A stretch of DNA of 64,000 nucleotides from Artemisia argyi (lineage: Eukaryota > Streptophyta > Magnoliopsida > Asterales > Asteraceae), in contig CM060680.1 in assembly GCA_030686995.1 (NCBI GenBank), positions 79,660,060 to 79,724,059 of the forward strand, written 5' to 3'. Below, piece after piece: positions 22,901 through 32,817 of this stretch. Every line of letters starts with the position of its first letter. The stretch's first letter is position 1. Both the position numbers and the translations under genes were made by a program. Under the pieces are notes generated by a model. It worked only from the letters and a program-made list of their open reading frames with translations. It had not been told where the DNA came from and made no database searches.

Positions 22901-25900
22901 CACATAGTTGTGTGCAAACAGAGACGTAGATATCTGTATACATGCATACTGCTACCTATTATTGAAAGAGTATTAGCTGGATAGTAAGTCAACCGCGGCA
23001 TGATCTTCTTTTTGAATAAACGAGCATGTTTTAGTAAGCGTTAAAAACAGTCCGGGCATACTGCTACCTATTATTGACAGAGCATTAGCTGGATAGTAAG
23101 TCAACCATGGCATGACCTCCTTTTTGAATAAATGAACATGTTTTAGTACGTGTTAAAACGGTTCGGGTGGCACACTAATTTGTATCTTGAATATTGTAAG
23201 CAATAAGAGTGTTTGCTATCATCACAAAAAAGTCAAATACTATATTATTACATAAACAATCAAACTTTTTTTGTCAATTAGTAAAGGAGCTTCTTTATAT
23301 TTTTAATAAGCTTTGGGCACTTTCGACGCATTCAACTTGTTTCCATTTGACCTATTTTTCTAATTTGACCCGTTAAAGAAAAGTTTATAACCCTAGCTGA
23401 CCCATTTACCTATATTTGAATGAGCATACCTTAAGTTAACAGCAAATTGACACAGGCATGATTAATTATTACCCGTACTTATGAATGAATAGCTATTAAC
23501 CTATTACATGTAGTAAAATAAAGGACGTACCGGGAAATTTCTCGCAAAATACAACAAGTTCTCCAATGAGATAAACCCACCACCCCTGCAATGTAATTTC
23601 ATGTTAAAGCTTAGAATACATAAGATAAATAGTGTATCCTTATGAGAACAAAAAATGTAACTTTTACCGGAAATCTGTGGAAGGGTCTTTTCCTTGCCAT
23701 CCCATTTCCTTCCATTGCTCAGTAATTAGACCATGAAGCTCCTCTTCAGGGAAGGCAGCTTTCCACAATGCCCTCAATGCTTCCTAAAGCAACAATCATA
23801 TAAAAGAATGTGTGTTTATTCTCCAAAATCATATAGTATGTACTTATCAGCAGATAACTGACATATATCACATGTACCTGATGTTCTGGAACTGAACTAT
23901 CATAGGCAATGTCTAATCTGTTTTGCAGCTTCATTAAGCAATCCCCCTGTTAGCTTCAAAGACAAGAGAAGTTCCAAATCAGACATCTAAGAACATCAGC
24001 AATAGTTGACAACAGTATATAAGAAACCATGTAAAGGCCAAAGAGATAATTATAATGATTAAACCCCAAATGTCTATTTTGTTCTGTGTATGTTTGCACA
24101 GCCATGCCTTTATTATACATGCACCCTTGTTTACAAATGAACGAAGTATGAGTATCAAATAAACATAAAAATCGCCATTAAATACTGCACATGAAATTCT
24201 ATAATACAAAAACTGCATTAGAACCTTTAACATGAACTCTTGGCATGCTTGGTAATTAAAAAAAGTTATGTTAAAAATAAGTGAAGAAGCACTATAGAAA
24301 GAACTATTCAGCAGCTTATAGAGCCAAGACCATCTACGAGCATGATGTTATTAGGCACTTATTATGCTTATTGTAAATCCAACACTAAAAGTTACCAAGC
24401 ATAAAGAATAGCCATTATGAGCATAAATGTTACAAACAAAATCAGACGTATTTATTAACTGTTATACTTAAACAGGACCTGGGCAGGTGTCAAATCGAAT
24501 GACGGGCGAGAATCATCTTCTCTACTCTGAGCACAAACACAAGAAAGGCCTCTGCCAAGCCATGCTGCAGATCCTGCCACAACCTCGGCTGTAATGGAAG
24601 AGAAACAAAGCAAGTGAGTTCCTCAGTCATTGGAAGGTTAGATGTTTATAAGATGATTAAAAAAATACTTGAATATCAAATAAACTACTAACAGCTAGTA
24701 ACAACAATATAGATCACCCCCAAGAAAGGACAACCAGATGTCATCTTCATTAGATTGTCAAATATCAGACACTGTTAATATACAACTAAAAGCATCGACT
24801 AATATAAGTTAAGTGTTAACTGAAGCAAATTAAACATCAATGATGTTTCACAGTGTAGGTGTACAATAAATATTGGCTGACACATAGGGGACATCAAGGC
24901 CACAGTAGTCAGAAATATCAACATGCTTGATACTACGTATTATTAAGTAGGCCATTACTATACAGTGGCTCAAAATGGGAAAGGGTCTATCAAGCCCAAA
25001 ATATTTTTGTACAAATATGTTTCCCAGGACACAACCAAACATCTAGTCTGCACAACTTAGATAAGACACCACATTAACTATTGACTGCCACGGTTTCTAG
25101 TCCAGAAAAAGGAATCAAGCAAACTAGAAGACAAAGTCAACATTATTATAGATGGCCTTCCGAATATAAGAAAATGTCGATATTAAACTTGGCTGACATG
25201 TTAAACTTGAATCAGATTTGGATGCAATTACAGATCCACAACAAAAGCAATATTAAGCACAAGAATATATATCAATTAATTAGGTATTTCAATATCTCAC
25301 ATGTCCAATTATTTCTGGTAACATTCATAAGCACGCATAGAGGTTTGCACCTTTCACCTATCTTTACCCCAATAAAACATTCAGTCATTAACTACATTCA
25401 TCAGCGGATGAGGTGATGAGGTTTTCCCTATTCAGGTTACCCAGAGGGTTGCGAGTCTTCGACTCAGATGTACACGGCCATAGACGGAACTTGAACTTTT
25501 TTTTTGTGGGGGGGGGGGGGGGGGGGGGGGGAATTTATTTTGGGGAGGCCAAATCGGAGATTTGTTTGTAACCTCAACTAAATTACCCCTAAAACCTATA
25601 ATATTTACACTAGGTACCGCAAATTTTAGGGGGGGCGGGACCCTCCCCTGCCCCTACATAGTTCCGTCCATGTACACGGCCTAACCGAGATATCCCCGTG
25701 ACCATTTCCAACCCTTTCCCTGGCCACCCCCAAAATGAGTACCTAGTGAGGTAAAAACTTCAGACCTCTTGTGGTCGTTCACTACATTTAACAATAATAT
25801 AAACAAAACACGTCACACTTATTAACGACTATATTCATCCATTTCATTAGACTGAATCCGCCTACACCCTACTTGACAATAACTCCAATTCAATATCTCA

Positions 25901-26195
25901 ACTATACTCCCTAACTCCGCCTAGACAATTTAAAAAATTAAATAAACTCAACAACTCACCACAAAAATCAATGCAAGTAATCATCTAGTACGCGAAACTT
26001 CTACAAATTAACTCCTGGCATATAAACGTAATAAGTAACAACAACAATACACTTGCGCAAAATATATTTATACAATAACAATAAAATGATATTTATACCT
26101 TGAGTTGTTTGACAAGCATTAGTTTTGTCGAGTCCTTGCGAAATCCTCCTAACTGCCACAAATGATCCTCCAGCACCTCCGCCTCTATCTTCCAT
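19946..26195 (-). CDS. ELMO domain-containing protein, nine exons, 270 residues
   Basis: Exons (minus strand): 26195-26099, 24588-24479, 23946-23878, 23783-23668, 23585-23531, 22480-22360, 21660-21613, 20832-20738, 20047-19946 (TGA). All introns are GT-AG, phases agree and no stop interrupts, so the gene looks functional. The protein starts MEDRGGGAGGSFVAVRRISQ, then AEVVAGSAAWLGRGLSCVCA (33-52). The ELMO domain covers about 75-262. Its signature WKEMGWQGKDPSTDFRGGGF begins at residue 116; Arg131 lies in the place of the Arg proposed as catalytic in animal ELMOD GTPase-activating proteins, and its codon is split by intron 4. It ends VEELPSYALLTR. Plant relatives include the Arabidopsis ELMOD/MACARON group, which affects pollen apertures. 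ARF-family GAP activity is known from animals and only inferred here. An in-frame ATG 18 bases upstream is less likely as start. Introns 1 and 5 carry repeats. Confidence 0.93.
22944..23168. repeat. Tandem duplication, 112-bp unit, in ELMO intron 5
   Basis: ACTGCTACCTATTATTGA begins at 22948 and again at 23060, and TTAGCTGGATAGTAAGTCAA recurs at the same offset. The two copies differ by about a dozen changes. Confidence 0.85.
25479..25672. mobile_element. hAT-like MITE in ELMO intron 1
   Basis: The 194-bp insert is flanked by TACACGGC on both sides (25471-25478 and 25673-25680), an 8-bp duplication as for hAT elements. Its ends are CATAGACGGAAC and, inverted, CATGGACGGAAC. It contains a run of about 24 G (25508-25531). 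No coding capacity. Confidence 0.75.
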
Positions 26196-26840
26196 TTCCA
26201 AAAACACACACACTTACACCTAAACACGCACTAATTCACCATAACCTAAAACTGAATCAAAAGCCTAATTTTCGACAACTCAATTAAACTGATATACTAT
26301 CAAGAACGTGCAAACACGTACTAATACACCTTCAGCGTGAACTACACGCGCCTAAAAATCTGTTAGTTGACCGGCGATCAAAATATCAAGAACGTGAAAA
26401 CACGCGCTCAAATTAACCGTAAACTACGTGAATTACACGCGCTTAAAACTTAATCATAAACCTAAAGTCCGATCCGTAATTCAACTAATTCACCTTCAAT
26501 TTAACCGTTAACAGGCGCGTGAACACTTCACGCGCTCAAAACTAGACCAAAAAGGTAAAATTCCGCTAATAGAACGTAAAATACACGCGCCAAAGGTTCA
26601 CGCGCTAAAAACTGAAATTCGGTTAAAGAAGATGAAATGAAGTGATTCTTGAATGAAAATGCAGGTGGGATTGTGTGTGTGATTAGTGTGTGAAAATGAA
26701 ATGAGAGAATGTGATTAGAAGATATTTTGGGGTTGGTAGTAGTAGTATTTTTCTCCTATTGCTGTTGAGAAGAATTTGTGTTTGTGCCTGAGTGGAGGAA
26801 CAGGGAGATTACAGCCCATCGGTCGTTTTATAACACGTAT
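26196..26840 (-). promoter_or_regulatory. 5' region of the ELMO gene with CGCG motifs
   Basis: A TATA-like GTTATAAAAC (minus strand, 26834-26825) lies about 630 bases before the start codon, so a long leader or a leader intron is likely. Between 26344 and 26605 the word CACGCGC occurs six times (26345, 26401, 26436, 26529, 26584, 26599), often before TAAA or CAAA, and GGCGCGTG once in reverse near 26514. CGCG boxes of the form (A/C/G)CGCG(C/G/T) are bound by CAMTA calmodulin-binding factors. Confidence 0.45.
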
Positions 26841-27553
26841 GGAGTGTTACGTTTTTTCTATATTTTTTAAATTTTTACGGCTCGTCAATTTTACATTTTG
26901 GAATTATAGGAGGAAAAATGCATCCATATAGATATTTGTAGCCGAAAAAAATAAAAAAATAAAATAAAAACAACAAACTCACTGTTTTTATGTATATCAA
27001 TAAAATACTTTACATGTGGATGTAGGCATTTCTCAAGTATTTCTTTTCTATATATTTTAGATTATGTCAGATATTCGTGTATTGTGACGGTGAGTATAAA
27101 TAATTTAATCTATTTACGATTAAATATTAAGCGAAAAACAGTTATGATGTCAAAATACAACAACAAAATAAGTATCCAACATAATATTAAAATAAAAACG
27201 TCATTGTGAAATAATAGATAGTAGCATAACATATACACAACTATGCCAACAATAAATATGCATAATTGATTTACTAAGTACAATACAGTTTAGTTGTATT
27301 ATTCATTCAACAAATAAGATAAATTAGGCCTAATTTATCCTCTAATAAGAAGATCTACTCACCTACTATCAAACGCCCTCCTGGTGAAATATTTGTGTGT
27401 AAAAAGCACAACGGCTTTCACACTTGCTTTTACAGAAATGCCAAAGGGTCACACCGGTGCGCACTAAACAGAACAATGCAAGTAGAAATAAGAAATGAGT
27501 TTACGAACTGAAATGAGGTTAGAGAGGAAATGAAAATACGACGTTATTTTTAT
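26841..27553. other. Intergenic, nothing recognised
   Basis: AT-rich sequence with no ORF of note between the ELMO promoter and the Mutator-like element. Confidence 0.5.
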
Positions 27554-27790
27554 GGGAAAATTACTAATATAGCCCGTTGCCTAGCAGGTTAGGCATATGT
27601 AGCCCCTTTTTTGAAAATTCTCGTTTTAGCCCGGGTTGCCCAGGACAACAAACGTGTAACCAGCTACAGGATGACACGTGTCCTACCAACCACTGTTGGT
27701 ACGCGGTACATGCTTCGTATTGTATTTTGGGCAATATTTGTTTTTTTTTTTGCAACCAATACATGAGCAACTGGGTATTTTAGTCATTTA
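27554..27790. repeat. Left terminal inverted repeat of the MULE
   Basis: Imperfect inverted match to 30710-30946. The short frames read across it on both strands are not genes. Confidence 0.8.
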
Positions 27791-28261
27791 ACATGGATTA
27801 AATCAATGACCTTATATTGATCTAAGCACGAGAAGAAGGCTACAGTCATACATACAAAAATGGTGAACCAGTCAATGTCTCCTGCTCGCCATCGCCGGCG
27901 CGCAAAGTTGTCGTCTCCATCGTGGACCGTCCCGTTGTATCCCCTTTAGTTGGTCGTTTCCATCGGAAACTGCGTTATCCATTCTAATTCACGGCGGCTC
28001 CGGCCCACTCTACCGCCATTGGTTTTGTGAACCTTTCTGCAGCTTGTGAGGGATCCGGTTGAATATGATTATAGCCTTTTCAGAATAGGTGTTATAATCT
28101 TTTTGCAGATTTTGAGGGATCTGATTGAATCTGATTGTACCCTTTTCAGATTAGGTGTTATACTCCTTGTTTAAGTAAAATTAAGGTACTTTTTCTTTAT
28201 TTTTTATGTTGGTTTGATATGCATTTTCACTATATGTAATTTGTTAATTTTGCTTTTTTTT

Positions 28262-28293
<32 letters not shown>

Positions 28294-28554
28294 TTGTGAA
28301 TTGTTGTTTTTTTTTTTTTTTTTTTTTCTAATATAGATTGGTATGCTTTGAACATTAATTTGTGTAAAAAAATAAATGATCTTATCGACACTCTTTATGC
28401 TGCATTATAGCCTAGGTAAGAGGTTGATTAAGTACAAGCTGATTAACTACAAGCATTTCTGAATGATTCAAGTTGGCTGTGTTTGCACCTTACTCCATGG
28501 TTTTAGTAGACTAACTATAGGGTCAAAATATATTTGCCACAACTTTGAGGTTTT

Positions 28555-28657
28555 GCAGTAATCCGGCTCTGTTGATTGAATGGCATGTCAGAGCTGGACT
28601 CAGCCAATCGGGCATCAGGTTCTGACATCCATTCAATCAACAACGCCTGATTGCAGC
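28555..28657 (+). repeat. Imperfect 103-nt hairpin (miRNA-precursor-like)
   Basis: Arms of about 40 nt (28555-28593 and 28618-28657) pair around a 24-nt loop. The inner stem GTTGATTGAATGG faces CCATTCAATCAAC perfectly. The flanking stretch (CATGTCAGAGC against GGTTCTGACAT) pairs with one bulge and few mismatches. I recognise no known plant miRNA in either arm. It could equally be a small foldback transposon remnant. Confidence 0.55.
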
Positions 28658-29190
28658 TAAACATATGGTCTCTGCTGGGCCCATCGTTAGACGAGGTTAA
28701 TCACAAGGATGATAAGCGCGTGTGAATCAACTAGGAAGGTCAAGTTGACATTCTCTTTTTATGTATGTTGAAAACTTTGTGATAATAGACACTTGAATTA
28801 ACCAAAACATTTTTATCATAGGAACTAGGATGGTGGGCACCAGATATTTCTAAACACATGGGTCTCAGGGATTGTTGTTACTGCATTTAAGGTAAATTTT
28901 TACAATCAGCAATATGTTATCGTTTTTAAAGCGACGCCATTACTTACCTTTAACAGTCACCTTATTGTAACAGGTGCACTATTCGCCAAAAAGTTAATCC
29001 CAATGGTATTGAAACAATCCAACGTATGAGCAGACCAAACAACCAACACATGACGACAACAGCACTACAACAATAAAATAACCAAAAAAATAGGAAAGGT
29101 ATGTTCTTTCTAAATTTCACATCCATAGAGCTTACATTACTTAAATAGTAAAACATGAGACATCTTCAAAAAAAGACAAAACATAATGCA

Positions 29191-29550
29191 TCAGTATGGC
29201 ATGGCCTTGAGCCTGTCAATGAACAACAAAATCTCCGTTGCTCGCTTTTGTTTCTTCATAACATTCACCAAGATCATTGACACCTCCGTCAAATCTTGGG
29301 TTTGCAGATTCGTGAGCTCTGAAATGCTCTGAACAGAGGATTCAAAAGTAAACACCATCCCCAGCTCTCCAAGCACAAAGTCCCTCTCAGCCACACGACT
29401 CATAATCTCCTTGGCTTTTTTTCTTAGCTCCCCTTCATCCACTAATGTGACACTGACCTCCCTCTCGAACCTTTCAACCATCATGTCCCTAACCAAGCTT
29501 GACCCAGCAGCAGCAGCCAACTCGTTGAAAAATGGCATAGGCGTTGTCAT
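29191..29550 (-). CDS. Unknown 119-residue protein within the MULE
   Basis: Single-exon ORF from ATG 29550 to the stop at 29191. The sequence is helix-rich and mixed-charge (VERFEREVSVTLVDEGELRK, then KAKEIMSRVAERDFVLGELG), with a C-terminal VNVMKKQKRATEILLFIDRL that could form an amphipathic or coiled-coil helix. No signal peptide, membrane segment or catalytic motif is seen, and I do not recognise the family. It points away from the ORF at 30035 across 484 bases. The clean frame and non-repetitive composition favour a real or recently real gene. It may be a captured host fragment or a lineage-specific element gene. Confidence 0.5.
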   Translation of the reverse strand: MTTPMPFFNELAAAAGSSLVRDMMVERFEREVSVTLVDEGELRKKAKEIMSRVAERDFVLGELGMVFTFESSVQSISELTNLQTQDLTEVSMILVNVMKKQKRATEILLFIDRLKAMPY

Positions 29551-30034
29551 CTTTTTCTTTCTTATAAAAAAGGTTGTTTTTTTTTTGTGAGTATATGTTT
29601 GTGTTTAGGTTGAGATGTTGATTTGTTAGTGATTAATTTATCTTTTTTGTTTGTCACTTATAGTCATAGTGGGTTTAATTACCACCCTTGAGCCACACAA
29701 TAATTACTCATGCTTCATTTCACTTCCACATACATGAACAAGTATTAATTGTGTGTGTCTGTTTAATGTGTAATTTATCTTTGGTTATTATTACTAATTT
29801 GTGTTTTTATATGACTTATAAGGCCACATGATTTGATTGACACCCTTGAGCCACACGAATTAACAGTAAATCATCATTAACTTCCCTTCCACGTGCATGA
29901 ACACACAGTAACTACCCACCCCTTCACATCCAATAGCAGTTTGACCAAAAGTAAGTATATTTATATCAGTGGTAACACACAACACATATGACATATATAA
30001 TTTATCTATCATACTTTTTGTAACATAACTTATC
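29551..30034. promoter_or_regulatory. Intergenic region between two divergent MULE ORFs, with a duplicated segment
   Basis: CACCCTTGAGCCACAC occurs at about 29683 and again at about 29843, each followed within 25 to 35 bases by a CTTCCAC and CATGAACA pair, so about 65 bp is duplicated directly. A TATA-like CATATATAATT at about 29990 would serve the plus-strand ORF. The duplicated block could act on both genes. Confidence 0.45.
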
Positions 30035-30691
30035 ATGGCTTCTTCTTCTTCCACCAACATAAATGAAATCAAAGAAGTATCTGGCTCTTATAATTTGGCA
30101 ACGGAATTCAAGGGTCATTTCAACAATGAAATGATTGAAGACAAGAGTTGTTTGCAGCGGCTCGTGGAAGAGCGTAGTCAACTAGAAAAGAAAGTTGAAG
30201 ACCGTCAAGTACCACTCAACGAGACGCAACATCTGGCTCCATTCAACATAAAAGCTGCTGCTATCCGTGGTTGTCTAGTTGAAACACAAGAAAGGGAGCG
30301 TAACAGGATTATTTTGTTGACTAATCTAATCAATGATATAACTGATGGGATTAGGGAGAAGGAACAACAAACCAAGCTTATGGAGGTTCATGATATAACC
30401 GATGATGAAGCACCACTCCCTACCTATGTGCCACCGTTCCGTCCTCACCACAATGGATGTAGAACAAAGGAACAAGCATGGAAGAGAAAACATGATCATC
30501 CAGTGTTTAAGGATCTTTTAAACTTGAATCAGACACCAAGCACTTCAAGGGGTAAGGAAGTTATGCCCCCTAAATCTCCAACTTCATCAGAATCATCAGA
30601 AGACCCAGCCTGGATCCCCATCAGACCTCCACATCCAGAACAAGAAAGTCTGTTTGTTTTTAAAGTTTATGATTATTTTCCTTCGTATTAG
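30035..30691 (+). CDS. Unknown coiled-coil protein of 218 residues within the MULE
   Basis: Single-exon ORF from ATG 30035 to TAG. Residues about 30-70 (EDKSCLQRLVEERSQLEKKV) and 84-118 (LVETQERERNRIILLTNLIN, then GIREKEQQ) have heptad-like hydrophobic spacing and would form coiled coils. The second half is polar and Pro/Ser-rich (DDEAPLPTYVPPFRPHH, SPTSSESSEDPAW) and probably disordered, with a basic patch TKEQAWKRKHDH. No transposase, SWIM or DDE motif is seen and I do not recognise the family. It may be a lineage-specific gene carried by the element. It is transcribed away from the 29191-29550 ORF. Confidence 0.5.
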   Translation: MASSSSTNINEIKEVSGSYNLATEFKGHFNNEMIEDKSCLQRLVEERSQLEKKVEDRQVPLNETQHLAPFNIKAAAIRGCLVETQERERNRIILLTNLINDITDGIREKEQQTKLMEVHDITDDEAPLPTYVPPFRPHHNGCRTKEQAWKRKHDHPVFKDLLNLNQTPSTSRGKEVMPPKSPTSSESSEDPAWIPIRPPHPEQESLFVFKVYDYFPSY

Positions 30692-30709
30692 TTTGTTTTC
30701 GTATACGGT

Positions 30710-30946
30710 CCTAGCAAAAGTCAATGGGCCAAATAGTGTATAATGTGTAAAATGACCAAAAAACCAGTTACCCTATTACGGTTGCCAACTAAAAATTGTT
30801 GCCCAAAATACATATACGCGACACGTGTCTCCATTTGATGGAAGTTGCCCAATCTTAAAAGTTACCCGTGCTAATACGGGAATTTTCAAAAAAGGGGCTA
30901 GATATGCCTAACCGTTGGGCAATTGGGCTATTGTACTATTTATCCC
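30710..30946. repeat. Right terminal inverted repeat of the MULE
   Basis: Ends ATTTATCCC at 30946, followed by TATTTTTAT. Confidence 0.8.
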
Positions 30947-30955
30947 TATTTTTAT

Positions 30956-31632
30956 TTGAATGTGTAACGGTTATTACCCGAAAGTCTAATATTTATCTAG
31001 GATAAATATTATAGGGTAATTATGACAAAAAGCAAAACAACAAACCCTATGACTGTTTGTTGTGGTCGTTTAATCGAAAACCAAGAAAGGAGGAGTTTGT
31101 TTCCTAAAGAAACTCCAATACTTGTTCAACAGTATTCTAGAACCTCCCTTAGTATCCAATAAATACCAAGGGTTTTTAAGGGTTCTCATAACATACTCCT
31201 CCAACCCTAAAAACTCTCATCTCCCTCTTAGTCGTTCGATCGCATAACCGACCAAAGGGTTCGAAACCCTTTGGTTGATCAACTTTCAAGTTGACTTCCT
31301 AGCTGATTAGGGTTTTACCCGGTTTAGTACTCGCCTAATTTGCGATAGGTATGATCCTTGGCTCTACCTGTGTAGTATCAGTAGATACCTGACGCAACCC
31401 TAAAGGTGATAATCCCTAATAAAAGCTCAAAATGTTCATGAAGCAACAAGGATTTCAAGAAGGTGTTTCGTGCAGCTGATTTGGTAAAAAATGCTTACTA
31501 ACAACAGGATAATCAGGTAAGTTTTCTAAACACCCTTTATACAGGTTAGTTATAGGTTATGCCACTGTTTAGTAGACCTACAAATAGGGTTTTGGTCTGC
31601 ACAGTTTTTGCGTGTTTATTTTTTCGTTGTGC
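30956..31632. other. Non-coding, with small hairpins
   Basis: ACCAAAGGGTT-CGA-AACCCTTTGGT at 31251-31275 is an 11-bp perfect hairpin, followed by TCAACTTTCAAGTTGA at about 31279-31294. AATAAATACC near 31161 may be a TATA box, so this could be the promoter and leader of the broken gene that follows. Confidence 0.4.
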
Positions 31633-31827
31633 ATGTCTAATAACTGTGCGGATAATCACCAGAACCCTACACCTGGACGACCACAAAAGAATAGAATTGT
31701 GCCACATGATGTGACATATAAACAACACAATTGTAAACAATGCGGTGGATGTGGAGACCTTCAAAAAACATGCAAGAAATCTCCATCTGATGCGAGTACA
31801 TGTCAACCACCCCTGCGTAAAAGGTGA
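31633..31827 (+). pseudogene. Mutator-type transposase C-terminal remnant
   Basis: The frame reads NPTPGRPQKNRI, then CKQCGGCGDLQKTCKK and a basic end. A GRP(K/Q)K(N/K)R motif followed by a zinc knuckle is the usual C-terminus of plant Mutator/FAR1-related transposases. Here the His of the C-x2-C-x4-H-x4-C knuckle is Asp, so zinc binding is probably lost. An acceptor-like ATCACCAG lies just before the match. No upstream catalytic domain is seen. It lies outside the boundaries of the 27554-30946 element. Confidence 0.35.
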
Positions 31828-32812
31828 AATAGTTCTTGATCGTTTATTATATATATTTCACAAACAATCTCAATAACATTATGTGAATGCTAATGATTTC
31901 TTTTTGTTATTTCAAGGGATGAGTGAAGAATACAAAAGCTTGTGAAAGTAACAAGTCGAAGCAAAACTAAACAATCTAGATAAAGTTGCCGCTAGATTTT
32001 CATTTAGTCACTAGTTCAAGAGCTTATCATGAAAGACTTCTATTAGTAGTGTACTGAGAAATTGACTTTAATAGTACAATATCATGTTTTGAGTTATATG
32101 TTTTGCCGAATGATATATCATGGACTGATTCTTGAGTTTTGAATGCATTTGCTTTTTGTTCTTGAATTTTACATCATGTTTCTTTATCTTAGAGCTTCAA
32201 CTGATTGTTCATATATGCTTATTCGTCTCGAGTGACAAAAAACAACAATGATTTTAATTTGATGGAGTTTTGATAACTATTTAAAAAATATTAGTCGATT
32301 TAATCTCTTAAGGAGACATGAGTTGACATGGTGAACGGAAAAGAATGATGTTGTGATTCAAACTACTACTTGAATATATACTTTTTAAAAAGAGGTCAAA
32401 GTTCTTTTGCATTTTTGAATCTTAAATAGAGCAAGTACATTGAATCCAACTTGGATCGATTGGTTGTGCGATCCTTTGATTGTCTCGTATGATCTCATCC
32501 CAATTTTGTTGTTACTCGTTTTCTAGTTTTTTGTTTGTTTGTTTAAAAAAATAATTAAAAAAAATAAAATAAAATAAAAAATTAGAAAGTGTGATAAGGA
32601 CCTTACTAGTAGGAGTAAGGCTACTCTTGAACCAAAGTAAGGTTACCGAAAGAAACAATATATAAACTGAGGTTACTTGTTTGTGTCGATACTTCCAAGT
32701 AATCTTACAAGTAACCTTACTTCTTTTTAGGGTCGTGAGTTTACTGGGTTTATGTTTAAATCATTCGGCTCCTTACTTTCTAAAGACGGAATATTATGAC
32801 TGGGTTTATGTT
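31828..32812. other. Non-coding, with one arm of a distant inverted repeat
   Basis: No gene is seen. 32766-32803 is an inverted match, 37 of 38 bases, to 38190-38227. ACTGGGTTTATGTTTAA occurs twice (about 32744 and 32800). Confidence 0.5.
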
Positions 32813-32817
32813 TAACG

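Larger units (their letters stand above)
27554..30946. mobile_element. Mutator-like element (MULE) carrying two unknown ORFs
   Basis: 3393 bp, flanked by the 9-bp duplication TATTTTTAT (27545-27553 and 30947-30955). The ends start GGGAAAATTACTAATATAGCCC and, inverted, GGGATAAATAGTACAATAGCCC. Similarity between the ends continues for about 230 bp (27554-27790 against 30710-30946), with shared GGTTAGGCATAT, TAGCCCCTTTTTTGAAAATT and GTATTTTGGGCAA. Long terminal inverted repeats, a GGG start and a 9-bp duplication are the Mutator signature. No transposase is seen, so it is non-autonomous. It holds two divergent ORFs and a long hairpin. End divergence suggests it is not young. Confidence 0.85.
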
